A stretch of DNA of 7,205 nucleotides from Pseudomonadota bacterium (GTDB lineage Bacteria > Pseudomonadota > Gammaproteobacteria > Burkholderiales > Burkholderiaceae). The stretch is from contig JAEZQX010000022.1 in assembly GCA_023441105.1 (NCBI GenBank), positions 1-7,205 of the forward strand, given 5' to 3'. This document shows positions 6,164 through 7,205 of the stretch, in pieces. Every line of letters starts with the position of its first letter. Positions within the stretch are counted from its first letter, which is position 1. The notes under the pieces were generated by a model. The model did no database searches. It was not told the DNA's origin and saw only the letters and a list, made by a program, of their open reading frames with translations. The position numbers and the translations under genes are program-made.

Positions 6164-7205
6164 GTGCAGTACAGCGATGTGCACAAGGCCGGCGAGGTGA
6201 TCTTCGCCGAGGGCGATGCCCCCAATGGCGCCTACCTGATCGAGTCGGGGCGCATCGAGATCACCACGATGCAGATGGGCGAGCGGCGCGTGCTTGGGGA
6301 ACTCGGGCGCGGCATGCTGCTGGGCGAAATGGCGGTGCTGGACGACTCGCCCCGCACGGCCACTGCCCAGGCGTTGACCGACTGCCGCCTCACCCGCATC
6401 GACGCCGCGCAGTTCGCCGAGCGCCTGGCGGCCGCCGACCCGGTGGTGCGTGCGCTGCTGATGAGCCAGCTGACCCGCTACCGTTCCGCGCTCGCCACGC
6501 TGACCGGCGACGAGGCCAATGGCCACGATACGGCCCGCCCGCCGCCCGACGATTCGTTCGCAGTGGAAAAGATCCGCCTCGAAAGCGAGCTGCGCACGGC
6601 GCTCGATCGCAAGGAGCTGGAAGTCCGCCTGCAGCCGATCGAGGAGATCGTCAGCGGCCGCGTGGCCGGCTTTGAGGCGCTGGTGCGCTGGCAACATCCG
6701 GCACGCGGGGCGGTGTCCCCGGCCGAGTTCATCCGCCTTGCCGAGGAAACCTCGCTCATCATCCCGGTCGGCGACTACATCCTTTCGCGCGTGTGCGACA
6801 TGCTGCTGGAGTTCAAGCGGCGAGGCCGCAAGCCGCTGCCCTTCATCGCGGTCAACCTGTCGGCCCGCCAGATCGAGGATCCCACCTTGGTGGAACGCAT
6901 CCTCGGCCACCTGCGCCAGCGCGACCTGCCGCCCGACCGCCTGAAGATCGAGATCACCGAAAGCCTGGTGCTCGACAACGATCGAATCGGCGAACTCATG
7001 GCGCGCTGCCACGCCGTCGGCATGCACGTCGCGCTCGATGATTTCGGCACCGGCTACTCGAACCTCGGCCCCCTCCTCACCCTCCAGTTCGACCAGATCA
7101 AGCTCGACGGCAGCTTCGTCCGTGCCCTCGACCGCCCCCGCGGCGTCGCCATCGTCGGCGTCGTCGTCGGCATGGCCCACGCCCTCGACTGCGACCTCGT
7201 CGCCG
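6164..7205 (+). CDS. Cyclic-nucleotide-binding/EAL domain protein, probable cNMP-regulated c-di-GMP phosphodiesterase (partial, 3' end outside window)
   Basis: The frame is open for 347 residues to the window edge, with GTG as start. Residues about 8-85 form a CRP-like cyclic-nucleotide-binding domain. Its phosphate cassette reads GEMAVLDDSPRTATA (54-68), retaining the Glu (E55) and Arg (R64) that normally contact the nucleotide. There is no DNA-binding domain; a Pro/Asp linker and short helix (about 115-150) lead to an EAL domain from about 151. Catalytic or metal-binding positions are visible: E171 in EALVRW, N231 in NLSARQ, E263 in EITES, D292/D293 in DDFGTGYSN and K313 in QIKLD. The window stops after DLVA, where an EGVE motif is expected next. 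The family hydrolyses c-di-GMP to pGpG in the cytoplasm. Cyclic nucleotide control is inferred from the fusion. The gene has its own leader after a terminator, so it is probably not in the pil operon. Confidence 0.92.
   Translation, partial: MQYSDVHKAGEVIFAEGDAPNGAYLIESGRIEITTMQMGERRVLGELGRGMLLGEMAVLDDSPRTATAQALTDCRLTRIDAAQFAERLAAADPVVRALLMSQLTRYRSALATLTGDEANGHDTARPPPDDSFAVEKIRLESELRTALDRKELEVRLQPIEEIVSGRVAGFEALVRWQHPARGAVSPAEFIRLAEETSLIIPVGDYILSRVCDMLLEFKRRGRKPLPFIAVNLSARQIEDPTLVERILGHLRQRDLPPDRLKIEITESLVLDNDRIGELMARCHAVGMHVALDDFGTGYSNLGPLLTLQFDQIKLDGSFVRALDRPRGVAIVGVVVGMAHALDCDLVA

Noticed and set aside
6067..6675. Forward open frame of 202 codons starting inside the terminator
   Set aside because: It starts within the terminator hairpin and overlaps the cNMP-EAL gene in another frame; the product is Arg/Ala/Gly-rich and has no domain.
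5999..7180. Antisense open frame of 393 codons opposite the cNMP-EAL gene
   Set aside because: The + strand frame has conserved catalytic motifs of two known domains. The antisense frame crosses the terminator and shows no recognisable fold.

Overview
The window is GC-rich, compact and gene-dense, with every supported gene on the + strand. It looks like a chromosomal segment of a gammaproteobacterium. The PilN-PilO-PilP-PilQ protein style, the strong G/C bias at third codon positions and the cyclic-nucleotide/EAL regulator suggest a Xanthomonadales-like (Lysobacter/Xanthomonas-type) organism. That placement is inference; no rRNA or other taxonomic marker is present.

Bases 1-3684 are the distal part of a type IV pilus (T4P) assembly operon: the last 52 codons of pilN, then complete pilO, pilP and pilQ. 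The junctions are tight: an ATGA overlap for pilN/pilO, a 1-base gap for pilO/pilP, and an ATGA overlap or 23-base gap for pilP/pilQ depending on the pilQ start. Together these genes build the alignment complex (PilN/PilO in the inner membrane, lipoprotein PilP in the periplasm) and the outer-membrane secretin PilQ through which the pilus is extruded.

Bases 3685-6082 hold an 81-base gap with a GC hairpin, then a 755-residue lipoprotein built from bacterial Ig-like modules, closed by a strong intrinsic terminator. In Pseudomonas-type genomes pilQ is usually followed by aroK/aroB. Here a large exported lipoprotein takes that place with no clear terminator in between, so it may be cotranscribed with pilQ and serve pilus or surface functions.

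Bases 6083-7205 begin a new transcription unit. A short leader with an inverted repeat precedes a GTG-started gene that runs off the window. It encodes an N-terminal cyclic-nucleotide-binding domain fused to a C-terminal EAL domain, i.e. a probable c-di-GMP phosphodiesterase gated by a cyclic mononucleotide. The window stops just before the expected EGVE motif.

I see no tRNA, rRNA, CRISPR array, insertion sequence or phage gene, and no gene-free stretch longer than 130 bases. The points most worth attention are the cNMP-EAL sensor beside a T4P operon, the uncharacterised Ig-like lipoprotein after pilQ, and an internal pilQ segment with clearly different wobble-base use from its flanks.
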